The notes beneath the pieces were generated by a model that was given only the letters and a program-made list of their open reading frames with translations, had not been told where the DNA came from and ran no database searches. The translations under genes and the position numbers were made by a program. A stretch of 64,000 nt of DNA from Clostridium sp. (GTDB lineage Bacteria > Bacillota > Clostridia > Clostridiales > Clostridiaceae). Where the stretch lies: the NCBI RefSeq assembly GCF_030532265.1, contig NZ_JAUNLM010000008.1:1-64000 (forward strand), in the 5' to 3' direction. How positions within the stretch are numbered: position 1 is the stretch's first letter; each line of letters opens with the position of its first letter. Below are positions 53,339 to 63,889 of the stretch, in pieces.

Positions 53339-55966
53339 ATGGAAAAAAAGTACGTTTATCTTTTTAAGGAAGGAAATGCGTCAATGAAAAATTTGCTAGG
53401 TGGAAAGGGTGCCAATCTAGCGGAAATGTCAAGTCTTGGAGTACCAGTTCCACAAGGATTTACAGTTACAACAGAGGCTTGTAATAAATATTATGAAGAT
53501 GGGAAAATAATTGCGTCTTCAATAATAGAAGAAATAGAAAAATCTATGAAGGAATTAGAAAAAGTTACTGGAAAGGAGTTTGGAAGTACTGAAAATCCAC
53601 TTCTTGTTTCAGTAAGATCAGGGGCTAGGGTTTCAATGCCTGGTATGATGGATACCATATTAAATCTTGGGTTAAATGATGCTTCTGTTGAGGCTATGGC
53701 AAAGGCTACAAATAATCCTAGATTTGCTTATGATTCATATAGAAGATTTATTCAAATGTTCTCAGATGTTGTTATGGGAATTGAAAAGAGATTATTTGAA
53801 AATAAAATTGATGAAATGAAAGAGCGTAATGGAGTTGAATTTGATACAGAGTTAACTGCAGAGGATTTAAAAGAGCTTGTTTCAATGTATAAACAAATAT
53901 ATGTAAAAGAAAAAGGGGAAGAATTCCCTCAAGATCCAAAAACACAATTAATTGAAGCGGTAACTGCTGTATTTAGATCATGGAATAATCCAAGAGCTAT
54001 AGTATATAGAAGATTAAATGATATACCAGGTGAATGGGGAACAGCAGTAAATGTTCAAGAAATGGTATTTGGTAATAAAGGAGAAACTTCAGGAACAGGA
54101 GTTGTATTCTCAAGAAATCCAGCAAATGGAGAAAATGAAATTTATGGAGAATATTTAATGAATGCCCAAGGAGAAGATGTTGTTGCAGGAATAAGAACAC
54201 CTCTTCCTATAAAGAAACTAGAAGAACAAAATCCTAAAATATATAAAGAATTTGTTGACATAGTTAACATATTAGAAAAGCATTATAAAGATATGCAAGA
54301 TATGGAAATAACAATTGAAGAAGGAAAATTATATTTCCTTCAAACTAGAAATGGTAAAAGAACAGCTCAATCAGCACTTAAGATTGCAGTTGACTTAGTA
54401 GATGAAGGTATGATTTCAAAAGAAGAGGCAATACTTAAAGTTGAGCCAAAACAATTAGATACACTTCTTCATCCAACGTTTTATGATGATGATTTAAAGA
54501 AAGCAAATCCTATAGCAAAAGGATTACCTGCATCACCAGGTGCTGCATGTGGTAAAATAGCATTTACTGCAGAAGAAGCAAAAGAGAGAGCAGCAAATGG
54601 AGAACAAGTAGTTTTAGTTAGACTTGAAACATCACCAGAAGATATAGAAGGTATGATAGCAGCAGAAGGAATACTTACTGTTAGAGGAGGTATGACTTCA
54701 CATGCAGCTGTTGTAGCTAGAGGAATGGGAACTTGTTGTGTTGCAGGATGCGGAGATTTAAAAGTAAATGAAGAAAATAAGACTTTAGAAGTTAATGGAA
54801 AAGTTTATACTGATAAAGATTATATTTCAATAGATGGAACTACTGGAAATGTATATGGAGAAAAAATAAAAACAGTTACTCCAGAAATAACAGGACACTT
54901 TAAAACTTTCATGGAGTGGGTTGATGAAATAAGAGCATTAAAGGTTAGAACTAATGCTGATACTCCAAGAGATGCTAAACAAGCTGTAGAATTTGGAGCA
55001 GAAGGAATAGGTCTTTGTAGAACAGAGCATATGTTCTTTGCTGAAGATAGAATTTTAGCTGTTAGAGAAATGATAATAGCTAAAACAGTAGAAGAAAGAA
55101 GAAAAGCACTTAATAAAATACTTCCAATGCAAAGAGCAGACTTTATAGGAATATATGAAGCTCTTAAAGGTATGCCAGCTACAATAAGACTTTTGGATCC
55201 ACCACTACATGAATTCTTACCTCATACTGATGAAGATATGAAAGCATTAGCTAAAGAATTAAATATTGATGTATCAGAAATAAAAAATGCTGTAGAGAGT
55301 AAACATGAATTTAATCCAATGATGGGACATAGAGGTTGTCGTCTTGCAGTAACTTATCCTGAAATTGCAGAAATGCAAACAAGAGCAATTATTGAAGCTG
55401 CAATAGCTGTTAATATTGAAAGAGGATATAATGTAATACCAGAAATTATGATTCCATTAGTTGGAGAACTTAAAGAATTAAAATATGTTAAAGATGTAGT
55501 TGTTAAAACAGCAGAATTAGTTATGGATGAAAAAGGAACTAAGATAGAATACAAAGTTGGAACTATGATAGAAATTCCAAGAGCTTGTATTACTGCTGAT
55601 GAAATAGCAAAAGAAGCAGAATTCTTCTCATTTGGTACAAATGATTTAACTCAAATGACTTTCGGATTTTCAAGAGATGATGCAGCTAAATTCTTAGGTT
55701 CATATTATGAAAAAGGAATTTATGAGCAAGATCCATTTGCAAAACTTGATCAAAATGGAGTTGGACAATTAGTTAAAATGGCAGTAGATAAAGGTAAATC
55801 AACAAGAGAAAATATAAAACTTGGTATATGTGGAGAACATGGTGGAGATCCTTCATCTGTTGAATTCTTCCATAATATAGGTTTAGATTATGTATCTTGT
55901 TCACCATTTAGGGTTCCACTTGCAAGACTTGCAGCAGCTCAAGCACAAGTAAAGAATAAAAGATAA
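53339..55966 (+). CDS. ppdK: Pyruvate, phosphate dikinase
   Basis: Interconverts pyruvate, ATP and phosphate with PEP, AMP and pyrophosphate. It has 875 residues. The N-terminal ATP-grasp part carries GGKGANLAEMSSLGVPVPQGFT. The swivelling domain has the phosphorylated His in GGMTSHAAVVARGMG. The C-terminal barrel contains GLCRTEHMF, NPMMGHRGCRL, FFSFGTNDLTQMTFGFSRDD and GICGEHGGDPSSVEF. CGGAGGAG precedes the ATG. In the gap from the regulator is an imperfect palindrome CGGTAATATTGCCG (53284-53297). Pyrophosphate can also be used by ppaC in this window. Confidence 0.97.
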   Translation: MEKKYVYLFKEGNASMKNLLGGKGANLAEMSSLGVPVPQGFTVTTEACNKYYEDGKIIASSIIEEIEKSMKELEKVTGKEFGSTENPLLVSVRSGARVSMPGMMDTILNLGLNDASVEAMAKATNNPRFAYDSYRRFIQMFSDVVMGIEKRLFENKIDEMKERNGVEFDTELTAEDLKELVSMYKQIYVKEKGEEFPQDPKTQLIEAVTAVFRSWNNPRAIVYRRLNDIPGEWGTAVNVQEMVFGNKGETSGTGVVFSRNPANGENEIYGEYLMNAQGEDVVAGIRTPLPIKKLEEQNPKIYKEFVDIVNILEKHYKDMQDMEITIEEGKLYFLQTRNGKRTAQSALKIAVDLVDEGMISKEEAILKVEPKQLDTLLHPTFYDDDLKKANPIAKGLPASPGAACGKIAFTAEEAKERAANGEQVVLVRLETSPEDIEGMIAAEGILTVRGGMTSHAAVVARGMGTCCVAGCGDLKVNEENKTLEVNGKVYTDKDYISIDGTTGNVYGEKIKTVTPEITGHFKTFMEWVDEIRALKVRTNADTPRDAKQAVEFGAEGIGLCRTEHMFFAEDRILAVREMIIAKTVEERRKALNKILPMQRADFIGIYEALKGMPATIRLLDPPLHEFLPHTDEDMKALAKELNIDVSEIKNAVESKHEFNPMMGHRGCRLAVTYPEIAEMQTRAIIEAAIAVNIERGYNVIPEIMIPLVGELKELKYVKDVVVKTAELVMDEKGTKIEYKVGTMIEIPRACITADEIAKEAEFFSFGTNDLTQMTFGFSRDDAAKFLGSYYEKGIYEQDPFAKLDQNGVGQLVKMAVDKGKSTRENIKLGICGEHGGDPSSVEFFHNIGLDYVSCSPFRVPLARLAAAQAQVKNKR

Positions 55967-55971
55967 TTAAT

Positions 55972-56006
55972 AAAGTCCTAGAGAATTTATTCTCTAGGAC
56001 TTTTTT
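55972..56006. terminator. Bidirectional terminator between ppdK and the reverse-strand gene
   Basis: Perfect 14-bp stem AAAGTCCTAGAGAA / TTCTCTAGGACTTT with a 4-nt loop. T residues continue after it on the forward strand, and on the reverse strand the arm is also followed by T residues. Confidence 0.92.
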
Positions 56007-57069
56007 AAAGTTTAAATCCATATTCAGATTCTATTCTAGGTATTATTTCATTAATGAATTTAAGATGAAAATAAGTTTTATCATTAGATTTTTGTAGAAG
56101 AGCAAAAAATGCATCTTTATTGCATTTATTTAAGTTTTTATAATAATCTCTTGATATTTTCCAAAATTTTTGCGGAAAGGCAACATATGCTAAAATATAT
56201 CTTAAATCAGAAGGGGTAAGATTAGTTATATTATTGTATTCTCTTAATAGTGATAAGGTAAGTTCTATATCAAAACAGGTTGTATCTCGTCTTAAAAGCC
56301 TTCTAAGAAAATATCCAAAATCTCTAGCAGAATAATCAAATCTACATTTATCTAAATCTATTACCCATATATTAGAATTGTAATCAAATATAATATTTTT
56401 ATTTACATAATCACCGTGGCATAAAGATTTAGATAATTCATTATTATTTATATTTGATGTTAAATATAATGAAGCTTTAGCAAGTTCTAAGTTATCATCA
56501 AAGGTTTTTATATATTCATTAGAAAATTTATCTGATGATTTAGAAGCTAAGTTATAAAATGATAATAACTGTTCAAAATGCTTTGTTGTAGATATGTAAT
56601 AATCAGAAAGGCCTATGCGATTTTCACTTCCAGGTATAGGTTTAAATTTTCTTGAGTAAGAATGAATTCCAGCAAGTTGTCTTATTGAGATTACTAAATG
56701 ATCTAAATTGTCAAAATCACATTTAACACCATCTATCCAAGGGGTGAGAATGAAAAACATATTTTTAAATTTAACATATTTCTCTTTAGATAAAGTATTT
56801 AAAAGAGTTGGTGTTTTTATTCCATTTTTCCATAACCACTCTAAAGCAGAATAAACAAAAAGTAAATTTTTTTCATCAAAATAAACTTTTTTTAAGCAGT
56901 AGGAAATACCAGACTTATTTATTTTATAAACTGCTCTTTGTTTATCTGTATCTTTAAATTTTATTATTTCAATATTAGCATCATCTAATCCATAATGAAT
57001 CAAAATATTTTTTTTTATATTTTCTTCTGAAAATATATCTTTACATTTATTTTTATACTTTTTGCTCAT
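56005..57069 (-). CDS. CotS-family spore coat protein / APH-like kinase
   Basis: Protein of 354 residues with an aminoglycoside-phosphotransferase-like fold, closest in layout to CotS/YsxE/YutH spore coat proteins. The Brenner-type catalytic stretch is SLCHGDYVNKNIIFD near residue 217, followed by WVIDLDKCRFDYSARDFGYFLRRL. YRINKSGISYCLKKV-like beta-strands mark the N-lobe. It is transcribed alone on the reverse strand. A mother-cell sporulation promoter is expected but I could not place one with confidence. The substrate is unknown. Confidence 0.85.
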   Translation of the reverse strand: MSKKYKNKCKDIFSEENIKKNILIHYGLDDANIEIIKFKDTDKQRAVYKINKSGISYCLKKVYFDEKNLLFVYSALEWLWKNGIKTPTLLNTLSKEKYVKFKNMFFILTPWIDGVKCDFDNLDHLVISIRQLAGIHSYSRKFKPIPGSENRIGLSDYYISTTKHFEQLLSFYNLASKSSDKFSNEYIKTFDDNLELAKASLYLTSNINNNELSKSLCHGDYVNKNIIFDYNSNIWVIDLDKCRFDYSARDFGYFLRRLLRRDTTCFDIELTLSLLREYNNITNLTPSDLRYILAYVAFPQKFWKISRDYYKNLNKCNKDAFFALLQKSNDKTYFHLKFINEIIPRIESEYGFKL

Positions 57070-57283
57070 TAAATAATCTCCTTAAATACATTGCTTATTA
57101 TTAAATTTATTTTACTTTTCAACAGTTAATTTTTATTTTTTGTACTTGTTATTACTATATTTATTATAAAGTTTATCTAAATAGAATAATAATAAATTTA
57201 AAATTTTTGCAAATACTAAGGTGAAGTAATAAATAAAGGATTTTAAAGATATATATAGAATTATTTAATTAGAGGTGAATTAT

Positions 57284-58315
57284 GTGTATATAAGAGAAAA
57301 AATTGAGAATTTTGAAAGGTTGACATTAAGAAAAGAGGCGCAGTATTCTTCAGAAAGTCTAGGAAGAAAAATCAATGAAAAAAATGACAGCATAAGAACT
57401 TGTTTTATGGTAGATAGAGATAGAATAATACATTCTAAAGCGTTTAGAAGACTTAAAGATAAAACACAAGTATATATAAGAACTAATGGGGATCATTACA
57501 GAAGAAGGTTAACACACACTTTAGAAGTTTCACAAATTGCAAGAACTATAGGAATAGGGATAGGTCTTAATGAGTATTTAATAGAAGCTATAGCATTAGG
57601 GCATGATTTAGGTCATGTTGCATTTGCGCATAATGGAGAAGAAGTTTTAAATGATTTTTTAAAGGGCGGATTTAGACACAATGAGCAAAGTGTTAGAGTT
57701 GTTGAAAAGTTAGAAAGGGATGGAAGAGGTTTAAATTTAACTAAAGAAGTTTTAGATGGAATTATAAATCATAGTGGTCTTTCAAAAAATAAAAAAAATA
57801 ATGCATTTACTTTAGAAGGGATAGTTGTTAAATATTCTGATAAAATTGCATATTTAAATCATGATATAGATGATTCTATAAGAGCAAATATGTTAAGGGA
57901 AGAGGAACTTCCAAAAGAAGTTATTAAAGTTTTAGGTAATAATCATTCTACTAGAATTGAAAGTTTAGTAACAGATTTTATAAATGAATCTAATAAAAAC
58001 TTAGAAAATGGAATTTTAAAAGTAGGTCTTAGCAAAGAAAAAGATGAAGCTATGATAGAACTTAGAAAATTTATGTTTAAAAATATTTATTTAGGTGAAA
58101 TTTTAAAGATAGAGAGGGATAAAGCTAAATTTATATTAGAACATATAATAAATTATTATATGAAAAATCCAAATAAAATGCCTAAGCTTTATTCAGAAAT
58201 TGTTGAAAGGGAAGGATTAGAAAGAGGAGTTTGTGATTATATAGCTGGTATGAGTGATGATTATTGTTTAAATAAATTTAATGAAATTTATGTTCCAAAA
58301 CTAGTTATATACTAA
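57284..58315 (+). CDS. dgt: dGTP triphosphohydrolase-like HD protein
   Basis: HD-domain protein of 343 residues in the type-2 deoxyguanosinetriphosphate triphosphohydrolase family. The ligands lie in [30 protein letters not shown], and [16 protein letters not shown]; the C-terminal part has [28 protein letters not shown] lies 6 nt before GTG at 57284. An ATG two bases earlier is in another frame and stops after three codons, so GTG is the start. The gene before dnaG is a dgt homologue in many clostridia. Confidence 0.92.
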   Translation: MYIREKIENFERLTLRKEAQYSSESLGRKINEKNDSIRTCFMVDRDRIIHSKAFRRLKDKTQVYIRTNGDHYRRRLTHTLEVSQIARTIGIGIGLNEYLIEAIALGHDLGHVAFAHNGEEVLNDFLKGGFRHNEQSVRVVEKLERDGRGLNLTKEVLDGIINHSGLSKNKKNNAFTLEGIVVKYSDKIAYLNHDIDDSIRANMLREEELPKEVIKVLGNNHSTRIESLVTDFINESNKNLENGILKVGLSKEKDEAMIELRKFMFKNIYLGEILKIERDKAKFILEHIINYYMKNPNKMPKLYSEIVEREGLERGVCDYIAGMSDDYCLNKFNEIYVPKLVIY

Positions 58316-58330
58316 AAAAAGGAATAAAAA

Positions 58331-58364
58331 ATACAAATTAAGGAAAAATAAATTTGTATACAAA
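58331..58364. repeat. Inverted repeats in the dgt-dnaG gap
   Basis: ATACAAATT (58331-58339) pairs with AATTTGTAT (58351-58359), and TTTGTATACAAA (58353-58364) is a perfect palindrome. They overlap and may form alternative structures. No T run follows. Confidence 0.55.
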
Positions 58365-58517
58365 AGAAGGAATTTGAATATTTAAGAAGAATATGTATAA
58401 AAAGAGCAACAAAATATAATATTCTACAAAAAATGTTTATAATAAAAGAAGGGATAAGCAAAAAAATGTCGAATATAAAATAAGTTGCATAAAAAAGCTG
58501 AGGAGGGAGAGAGCTCC

Positions 58518-60290
58518 TTGCGTATTACAGAAGAAACTATTGAAAGAATTAAACAAGAGAATGATATTGTTGATGTTATTTCAGATGTAGTAAAACTTAA
58601 AAGATCAGGTAGAAATTACATGGGACTTTGTCCGTTCCATAATGAAAAATCACCTTCCTTTAGTGTTTCTCAAGATAAACAAATCTACAAATGTTTTGGA
58701 TGTGGAGAAGCTGGCAATGTACTTACATTTGTTATGAAACAAAAAAATCTAAATTTTATTGAAGCGTGTAAGTTACTTGCAGAGAGAGCTAATATTCCTT
58801 TAAGTCTTGGAAATGGTGAAGAAAGTAAGGTTGTTAAAAAGAAAAATCTTTTATATAAGGTTAATGTAGCAGCAGCTAGATATTTTTTTTCTAACCTTCA
58901 AAGAGATTCAAAAGCTAAAGAATATTTCAGTAATAGGGGAATTAAAGATTTAACTATAAAGAGGTTTGGGCTTGGTTATTCAAAAGATGGATGGCAAAAT
59001 CTAAGATATTATCTAAATAAGCAAGGATTTAGTGATGAATTAATTCTTGAGGCAGGTCTTATTATAAGAAGTCAAAAAGGAACATTATATGATAGGTTCA
59101 GAAATAGAGTAATGTTTCCAGTATTTAATATAAAAGGAGATGTTATAGGTTTTGGTGGGAGAGTTTTAGATGACTCTAAACCCAAATATTTAAATTCTCC
59201 AGAGACCTTAGTATTTCAAAAAGGAACTAATTTATATGGATTAAACTTTGCTATAAAAAATAAGTTAGAAGATAGGTATTTTATAATAGTTGAAGGGTAT
59301 ATGGATTTAATATCTCTTCATCAATATGGAATAACTAATGTAGTTGCATCTTTAGGAACTGCATTAACTGTAAATCAAGCACGTCTTCTTAAAAGATATG
59401 CAGATAAAGTGATTATCTCTTATGATGCAGATGTTGCAGGTCAAACAGCTACAATTAGAGGACTTGATATACTAAGGGAAGCAGGATTTGATGTTAGGGT
59501 ATTACAAATACCTCAGGGAAAAGATCCAGATGAGTTTGTAAGAAGCAATGGAAAGGATGCTTTCTTAAAACTTGTTAATAATGCTGAAGATTTAATATCT
59601 TATAAGCTAAAAAGAGCAAAAGAGGGAATAAACTTTAAAGAAAAAACTTCTCTTATAGAATATGGTGATAGAGTTACTGAAATACTAGCAAAGTTAAATC
59701 CTGTAGAAAAAGATATTTACGTAAAAAGTATATCAGAAGATACAGGAATAAAGGAGCAATCCTTATATGATTTAATTGCTATAAATAGAAATACGAAAAC
59801 TGATGATTTAGTGAATAAAAAGGAAGAATTTGGAACAAAATTATATGTAGAACCTGGTTATTTAAAAGCTGAAAAAGCATTAATAAAATTAATGTTAGAT
59901 GAAGATTTTTATGGAGAAATAGTTAATAATATTTCCTCTGAGGATCTAATTTCTAATTCTTACTCTAAAATTTTTAATCTTATTAAAGATGGAAAAGAAA
60001 GAGGATTAAAAGATATTACTTTACATGTTGAAGCTGGGTGTGATGATATAGAATCTTCTAAGGAATGGGTAAAAATAAAAGAATTCCAAGTTTTAAAAGC
60101 TACGGATAAACAAAGACTAATATTAGATTACATAAAAGAGGTTAAGAGTTTTAAATTAAAGAGAGAAATTGATAAGCTTAAAAAGAAGCAAAAAGAATTA
60201 GCTGAAAAAGGATTAATAGAAGATTCAATAAAAATTGCACTAGAATTAAATAAATTAAATAGTGAATTAAAAAAGGGCGAGAGAGATTAA
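58518..60290 (+). CDS. dnaG: DNA primase
   Basis: Replication primase of 590 residues. The zinc finger is CPFHNEKSPSF with IYKCFGCGEAGNV (CHCC) near residues 37-62, the catalytic core includes RVMFPVFNIKGDVIGFGGRV, and the TOPRIM motif has FIIVEGYMDLIS and ISYDADVAGQTAT. The C-terminal helicase-binding region is the last 130 residues. The TTG at 58518 is 8 to 11 nt after GGAGGGAG and matches the family N-terminus; the ATG-less upstream extension was rejected. SD AGGAG can pair with CTCCT beside the start. rpoD follows 29 bp later. Confidence 0.94.
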   Translation: MRITEETIERIKQENDIVDVISDVVKLKRSGRNYMGLCPFHNEKSPSFSVSQDKQIYKCFGCGEAGNVLTFVMKQKNLNFIEACKLLAERANIPLSLGNGEESKVVKKKNLLYKVNVAAARYFFSNLQRDSKAKEYFSNRGIKDLTIKRFGLGYSKDGWQNLRYYLNKQGFSDELILEAGLIIRSQKGTLYDRFRNRVMFPVFNIKGDVIGFGGRVLDDSKPKYLNSPETLVFQKGTNLYGLNFAIKNKLEDRYFIIVEGYMDLISLHQYGITNVVASLGTALTVNQARLLKRYADKVIISYDADVAGQTATIRGLDILREAGFDVRVLQIPQGKDPDEFVRSNGKDAFLKLVNNAEDLISYKLKRAKEGINFKEKTSLIEYGDRVTEILAKLNPVEKDIYVKSISEDTGIKEQSLYDLIAINRNTKTDDLVNKKEEFGTKLYVEPGYLKAEKALIKLMLDEDFYGEIVNNISSEDLISNSYSKIFNLIKDGKERGLKDITLHVEAGCDDIESSKEWVKIKEFQVLKATDKQRLILDYIKEVKSFKLKREIDKLKKKQKELAEKGLIEDSIKIALELNKLNSELKKGERD

Positions 60291-60319
60291 ATGGTCATGA
60301 CGGAAGGAGGTAACAAATT

Positions 60320-61423
60320 ATGGCAGGAAAAACAAAAGTTAAAGGTAAAGAAGAAAAAAAAGATAGAAATCAAAAAATGGTTGTAGTTAAAAATTTAATA
60401 GATAAAGGGAAAAAGAATGGTTCCTTAACTTATAAAGAAATTATGGATGAAATAGATAATATAGAATTAAGTCCAGAACAAATAGAAAAAATATATGAAG
60501 TATTAGAATCAATGGGAATAGAAGTAACTGGGGAACCACATGCAGAAGTTGAAGAGGCTGAAGAAGAATTAGATTTAAGTGTACCAGAAGGTATAGCTAT
60601 AGATGACCCTGTTAGAATGTATTTAAAAGAAATTGGAAAAGTACCTTTATTATCTTCAGAAGAAGAAATTAAACTTGCAAATCAAATTGAAGAAGGAAGT
60701 CAATATGCTAAGAAAAAGCTTGCAGAAGCAAACCTTAGACTTGTTGTAAGTATTGCTAAAAGATATGTAGGAAGAGGTATGCTTTTCCTAGATCTTATAC
60801 AAGAAGGTAATTTAGGTCTTATAAAAGCTGTAGAAAAATTCGATTATAGAAAAGGATTTAAATTTTCAACTTATGCTACTTGGTGGATAAGACAGGCGAT
60901 TACAAGAGCTATTGCAGATCAGGCAAGAACTATAAGAATACCAGTTCATATGGTTGAAACTATAAATAAACTTATAAGAGTTCAAAGACAATTACTTCAA
61001 GAATTAGGTAGAGATCCATTCCCAGAAGAAATTTCAAAAGTTATGGATTTACCTGTTGAAAAGGTCAGAGAAATTCAAAAAATAGCTCAAGAGCCAGTTT
61101 CACTTGAAACACCAATAGGAGAAGAAGAAGATAGCCATTTAGGAGATTTTATACCAGATGATGATGCTTTAGCTCCAGCTGAAGCAGCTGCGTTTACAAT
61201 GCTAAAAGAACAACTTATAAATGTATTAGATACTTTAACTCCAAGAGAAGAAAAAGTATTAAGACTTAGATTTGGTTTAGATGATGGAAGAGCAAGAACT
61301 CTAGAAGAAGTTGGTAAAGAGTTCAACGTAACTAGAGAAAGAATTAGACAAATAGAAGCAAAAGCTTTAAGAAAATTAAGACATCCATCAAGAAGTAAAA
61401 AACTTAAGGACTATTTAGATTAG
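60320..61423 (+). CDS. rpoD: RNA polymerase sigma factor SigA (RpoD)
   Basis: Housekeeping sigma factor of 367 residues. The N-terminal sigma-1.1-like part (about 15-75) includes [21 protein letters not shown], region 1.2 begins [16 protein letters not shown], region 2 holds [42 protein letters not shown] and the [25 protein letters not shown] stretch, region 3 follows, and region 4 has [41 protein letters not shown] precedes the ATG. The dnaG-rpoD pair is the conserved macromolecular-synthesis unit. Confidence 0.98.
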   Translation: MAGKTKVKGKEEKKDRNQKMVVVKNLIDKGKKNGSLTYKEIMDEIDNIELSPEQIEKIYEVLESMGIEVTGEPHAEVEEAEEELDLSVPEGIAIDDPVRMYLKEIGKVPLLSSEEEIKLANQIEEGSQYAKKKLAEANLRLVVSIAKRYVGRGMLFLDLIQEGNLGLIKAVEKFDYRKGFKFSTYATWWIRQAITRAIADQARTIRIPVHMVETINKLIRVQRQLLQELGRDPFPEEISKVMDLPVEKVREIQKIAQEPVSLETPIGEEEDSHLGDFIPDDDALAPAEAAAFTMLKEQLINVLDTLTPREEKVLRLRFGLDDGRARTLEEVGKEFNVTRERIRQIEAKALRKLRHPSRSKKLKDYLD

Positions 61424-61427
61424 TCTT

Positions 61428-61462
61428 AAAATAGCACCAAAATGTGGTGCTATTTTAATTTT
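61428..61462 (+). terminator. Intrinsic terminator after rpoD
   Basis: Perfect 12-bp stem AAAATAGCACCA / TGGTGCTATTTT with a 5-nt loop, then AATTTT. Confidence 0.9.
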
Positions 61463-61531
61463 AAATTTATGATATAATATATACTTAAAACAAAAGAAAA
61501 TAAATCATCATTAGGAAATAGGAGAATACAT

Positions 61532-62230
61532 ATGGAATTAAGTAAAAGATTAAATTTAATAGCTAATTATATTGATAAGTGCGAAACTTTAGTAGATGTT
61601 GGAACTGACCACGGATATATTCCTATATATGCAGTATCAAAAAATATATGCCAAAAGTCTATTGCCACAGATATAAATAAAGATCCTTTAGATAAAGCAA
61701 AGCTAAATTCAATATTTGAAGGAGTAGATGAAAATGTTGAGGTTAGACTAGGAGGCGGTCTTGATCCTATAAAAAAAGGAGAAGCACAAGGATTAGTTAT
61801 AGCTGGAATGGGAGGGAATTTAATAAGAGATATACTTGAAGCTGATAAAGAAAAAGCTAAAGGTTTTGAATTTATAATACTTCAACCAGCTCAAAATCCA
61901 GAAATATTAAGAGAATACCTTTATACAAATGGTTATGAGGTAATTGAAGAAGATTTATGTATAGATGAAGAAAAATATTATGAGTTATTTAAAGTTAGGG
62001 TTAAAGATGGGGAAGTTACAGAATTAGATAAAATATATTATGAAATTAGCCCTAAGTTATTAAGAGATAAGCATCCAGTAATGAAAGAATACATAAATTC
62101 TAAAATTGAAAAGTATAATAAAATTTTAAATTTCATAGATGATGATACAGAAAGTGCTATAGAAAGAAAAAAAGAATTAAAAGAAAAGGTAGATATATTA
62201 AATAATTTAGCTCAATATATAAATAATTAA
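61532..62230 (+). CDS. trmK: tRNA m1A22 methyltransferase
   Basis: SAM-dependent enzyme of 232 residues that methylates N1 of A22 in tRNA. The N-terminal Rossmann domain has LVDVGTDHGYIPIYAV (SAM loop), GLDPIKKGEAQGLVIAGMGG and FIILQPAQNPEILREYL, the TrmK hallmark. The C-terminal part is coiled coil. GGAGAATAC lies upstream of the ATG. It follows rpoD and precedes the nif3 gene with a 18-bp gap, as in Bacillus. Confidence 0.95.
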   Translation: MELSKRLNLIANYIDKCETLVDVGTDHGYIPIYAVSKNICQKSIATDINKDPLDKAKLNSIFEGVDENVEVRLGGGLDPIKKGEAQGLVIAGMGGNLIRDILEADKEKAKGFEFIILQPAQNPEILREYLYTNGYEVIEEDLCIDEEKYYELFKVRVKDGEVTELDKIYYEISPKLLRDKHPVMKEYINSKIEKYNKILNFIDDDTESAIERKKELKEKVDILNNLAQYINN

Positions 62231-62248
62231 TATTTGGAGATGAGATTT

Positions 62249-63043
62249 ATGAGTATAAAAGTTAAAGATATAAAAAAATTTATGAATGAAATAGCTCCAG
62301 AAGTACTTAAAGAAGATTTTGATAATGTAGGTCTTATGGTTGGGGATGAAGAAAAAGAAGTTTCTAAGATTTTATTAGCTCTTGATTGTACAAATAATGT
62401 AATAAAAGAGGCTATTGAAAATAAATGTGATATGATAATAACACATCATCCATTAATATTTAGAAAACCAAATAGAATAGTTAAAAATGATTTGCTTGGA
62501 AATAAAATAATTGAACTTATAAAAAATGATATATCTCTTTATTCAAGTCATACTAATTTAGATTCAGTTCAAAATGGAATAAATGATAAGATAGTAAAAA
62601 TATTAGGGTTTGATTCTGATATGATAATAGAAAAATCAAAAAATAGTGAGTTTTCTGAAGCTGGACTTGGTAGAATCGTAAGTTTAAAAGATAATTTAAA
62701 AGTAGAAGATTTAGTTGCTTTAATAAAAGAAAAACTTGGTATTCAAAGTTTAAGAGTTGTTACAGGAAATGAATATGTAAAAAAATTAGCTATAATAAAT
62801 GGTAGTGGACAAGATTTTATAAGTGAATCAGTAAATTTAGGAGCAGATTGTATAATAACAGGAGATACTACATATCATTTTGCATCTGATTATAAAGAAC
62901 TTGGAATAACTATAATAGATGCAGGACATTTTGGGACTGAATGGTTAGCTTTTTTAGAGGCAATAAAACCATTAAAAGATAAATTTATGGAAATAAAGTT
63001 TATAGAATCTGAAGTTAATAAAGATCCATATACATTTGTTTAG
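62249..63043 (+). CDS. Nif3-like dinuclear metal centre protein (YqfO family)
   Basis: Protein of 264 residues with the NIF3 fold. Metal-binding residues are visible in MIITHHPLIFRKP, YSSHTNLD, and GDTTYHFASD with AGHFGTEW near the C-terminus. Some relatives have GTP cyclohydrolase-like activity, but the role is unsettled. The ATG at 62249 lies after GGAGATGAG; a TTG upstream in frame is within the SD. It lacks the PII-like insert present in longer YqfO proteins. It is transcribed with trmK. Confidence 0.9.
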   Translation: MSIKVKDIKKFMNEIAPEVLKEDFDNVGLMVGDEEKEVSKILLALDCTNNVIKEAIENKCDMIITHHPLIFRKPNRIVKNDLLGNKIIELIKNDISLYSSHTNLDSVQNGINDKIVKILGFDSDMIIEKSKNSEFSEAGLGRIVSLKDNLKVEDLVALIKEKLGIQSLRVVTGNEYVKKLAIINGSGQDFISESVNLGADCIITGDTTYHFASDYKELGITIIDAGHFGTEWLAFLEAIKPLKDKFMEIKFIESEVNKDPYTFV

Positions 63044-63102
63044 TTAACAAATGAGTTATATCATCATATATTAAATAATAATAATGTTTAATGGATGGTG
63101 CT

Positions 63103-63366
63103 ATGGGTAAGAAGTCAAAGTATAAGATGAATAGTGAAAGTAATGGCTTTAATAAATTTATGAGCGGATTTAGAAATTTAGGATCAAGGGGGAAATCTCC
63201 TTTTAATGAATTTAAAAAATCAATCTTTTTTTGTTGGTTTACTCCAGCAAAATGTTGTGTTTGTGGTGCAATGGTTTGTGCATTATTATTATTTGGAGTT
63301 GGATTAACTGGAGTAGTTATAATGGCATTATTGCTTATAATATTACTTTTACTTTGTGAGTTGTAA
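63103..63366 (+). CDS. Small Cys-rich membrane protein of unknown function
   Basis: Unrecognised protein of 87 residues. The first 48 residues are basic and Gly/Ser/Asn-rich, then FFCWFTPAKCCVCGAMVCAL carries a cluster of five Cys at the membrane edge, followed by hydrophobic segments to the end (about 50-87). GGATGGTG lies just before the ATG at 63103; an ATG at 63091 is also possible but has no SD. It is the last gene before RNase P RNA. No domain is recognised. Confidence 0.6.
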   Translation: MGKKSKYKMNSESNGFNKFMSGFRNLGSRGKSPFNEFKKSIFFCWFTPAKCCVCGAMVCALLLFGVGLTGVVIMALLLIILLLLCEL

Positions 63367-63410
63367 AAAATTTCATTTGTAAAATGAAAAAATATATGAT
63401 AGTATATACA

Positions 63411-63754
<344 letters not shown>

Positions 63755-63756
63755 TG

Positions 63757-63790
63757 AAAAACACTAGGGTATTACCTAGTGTTTTTCTTT
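63757..63790 (+). terminator. rnpB terminator
   Basis: Perfect 12-bp stem AAAAACACTAGG / CCTAGTGTTTTT with a 6-nt loop, followed by CTTTTTAT. Confidence 0.93.
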
Positions 63791-63889
63791 TTATGTTTAA
63801 AATTAAAAAAAATTTAAAAGGAAATTTTCTTTAAATATTTAATATAATGATATTATTTTTATATTGATATTATGGAAGGAGAAGAGTAT

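Noticed and set aside
58485..58517. N-terminal extension of primase from an upstream ATG-like start
   Set aside because: It would read through the SD, and the family N-terminus matches the TTG at 58518.
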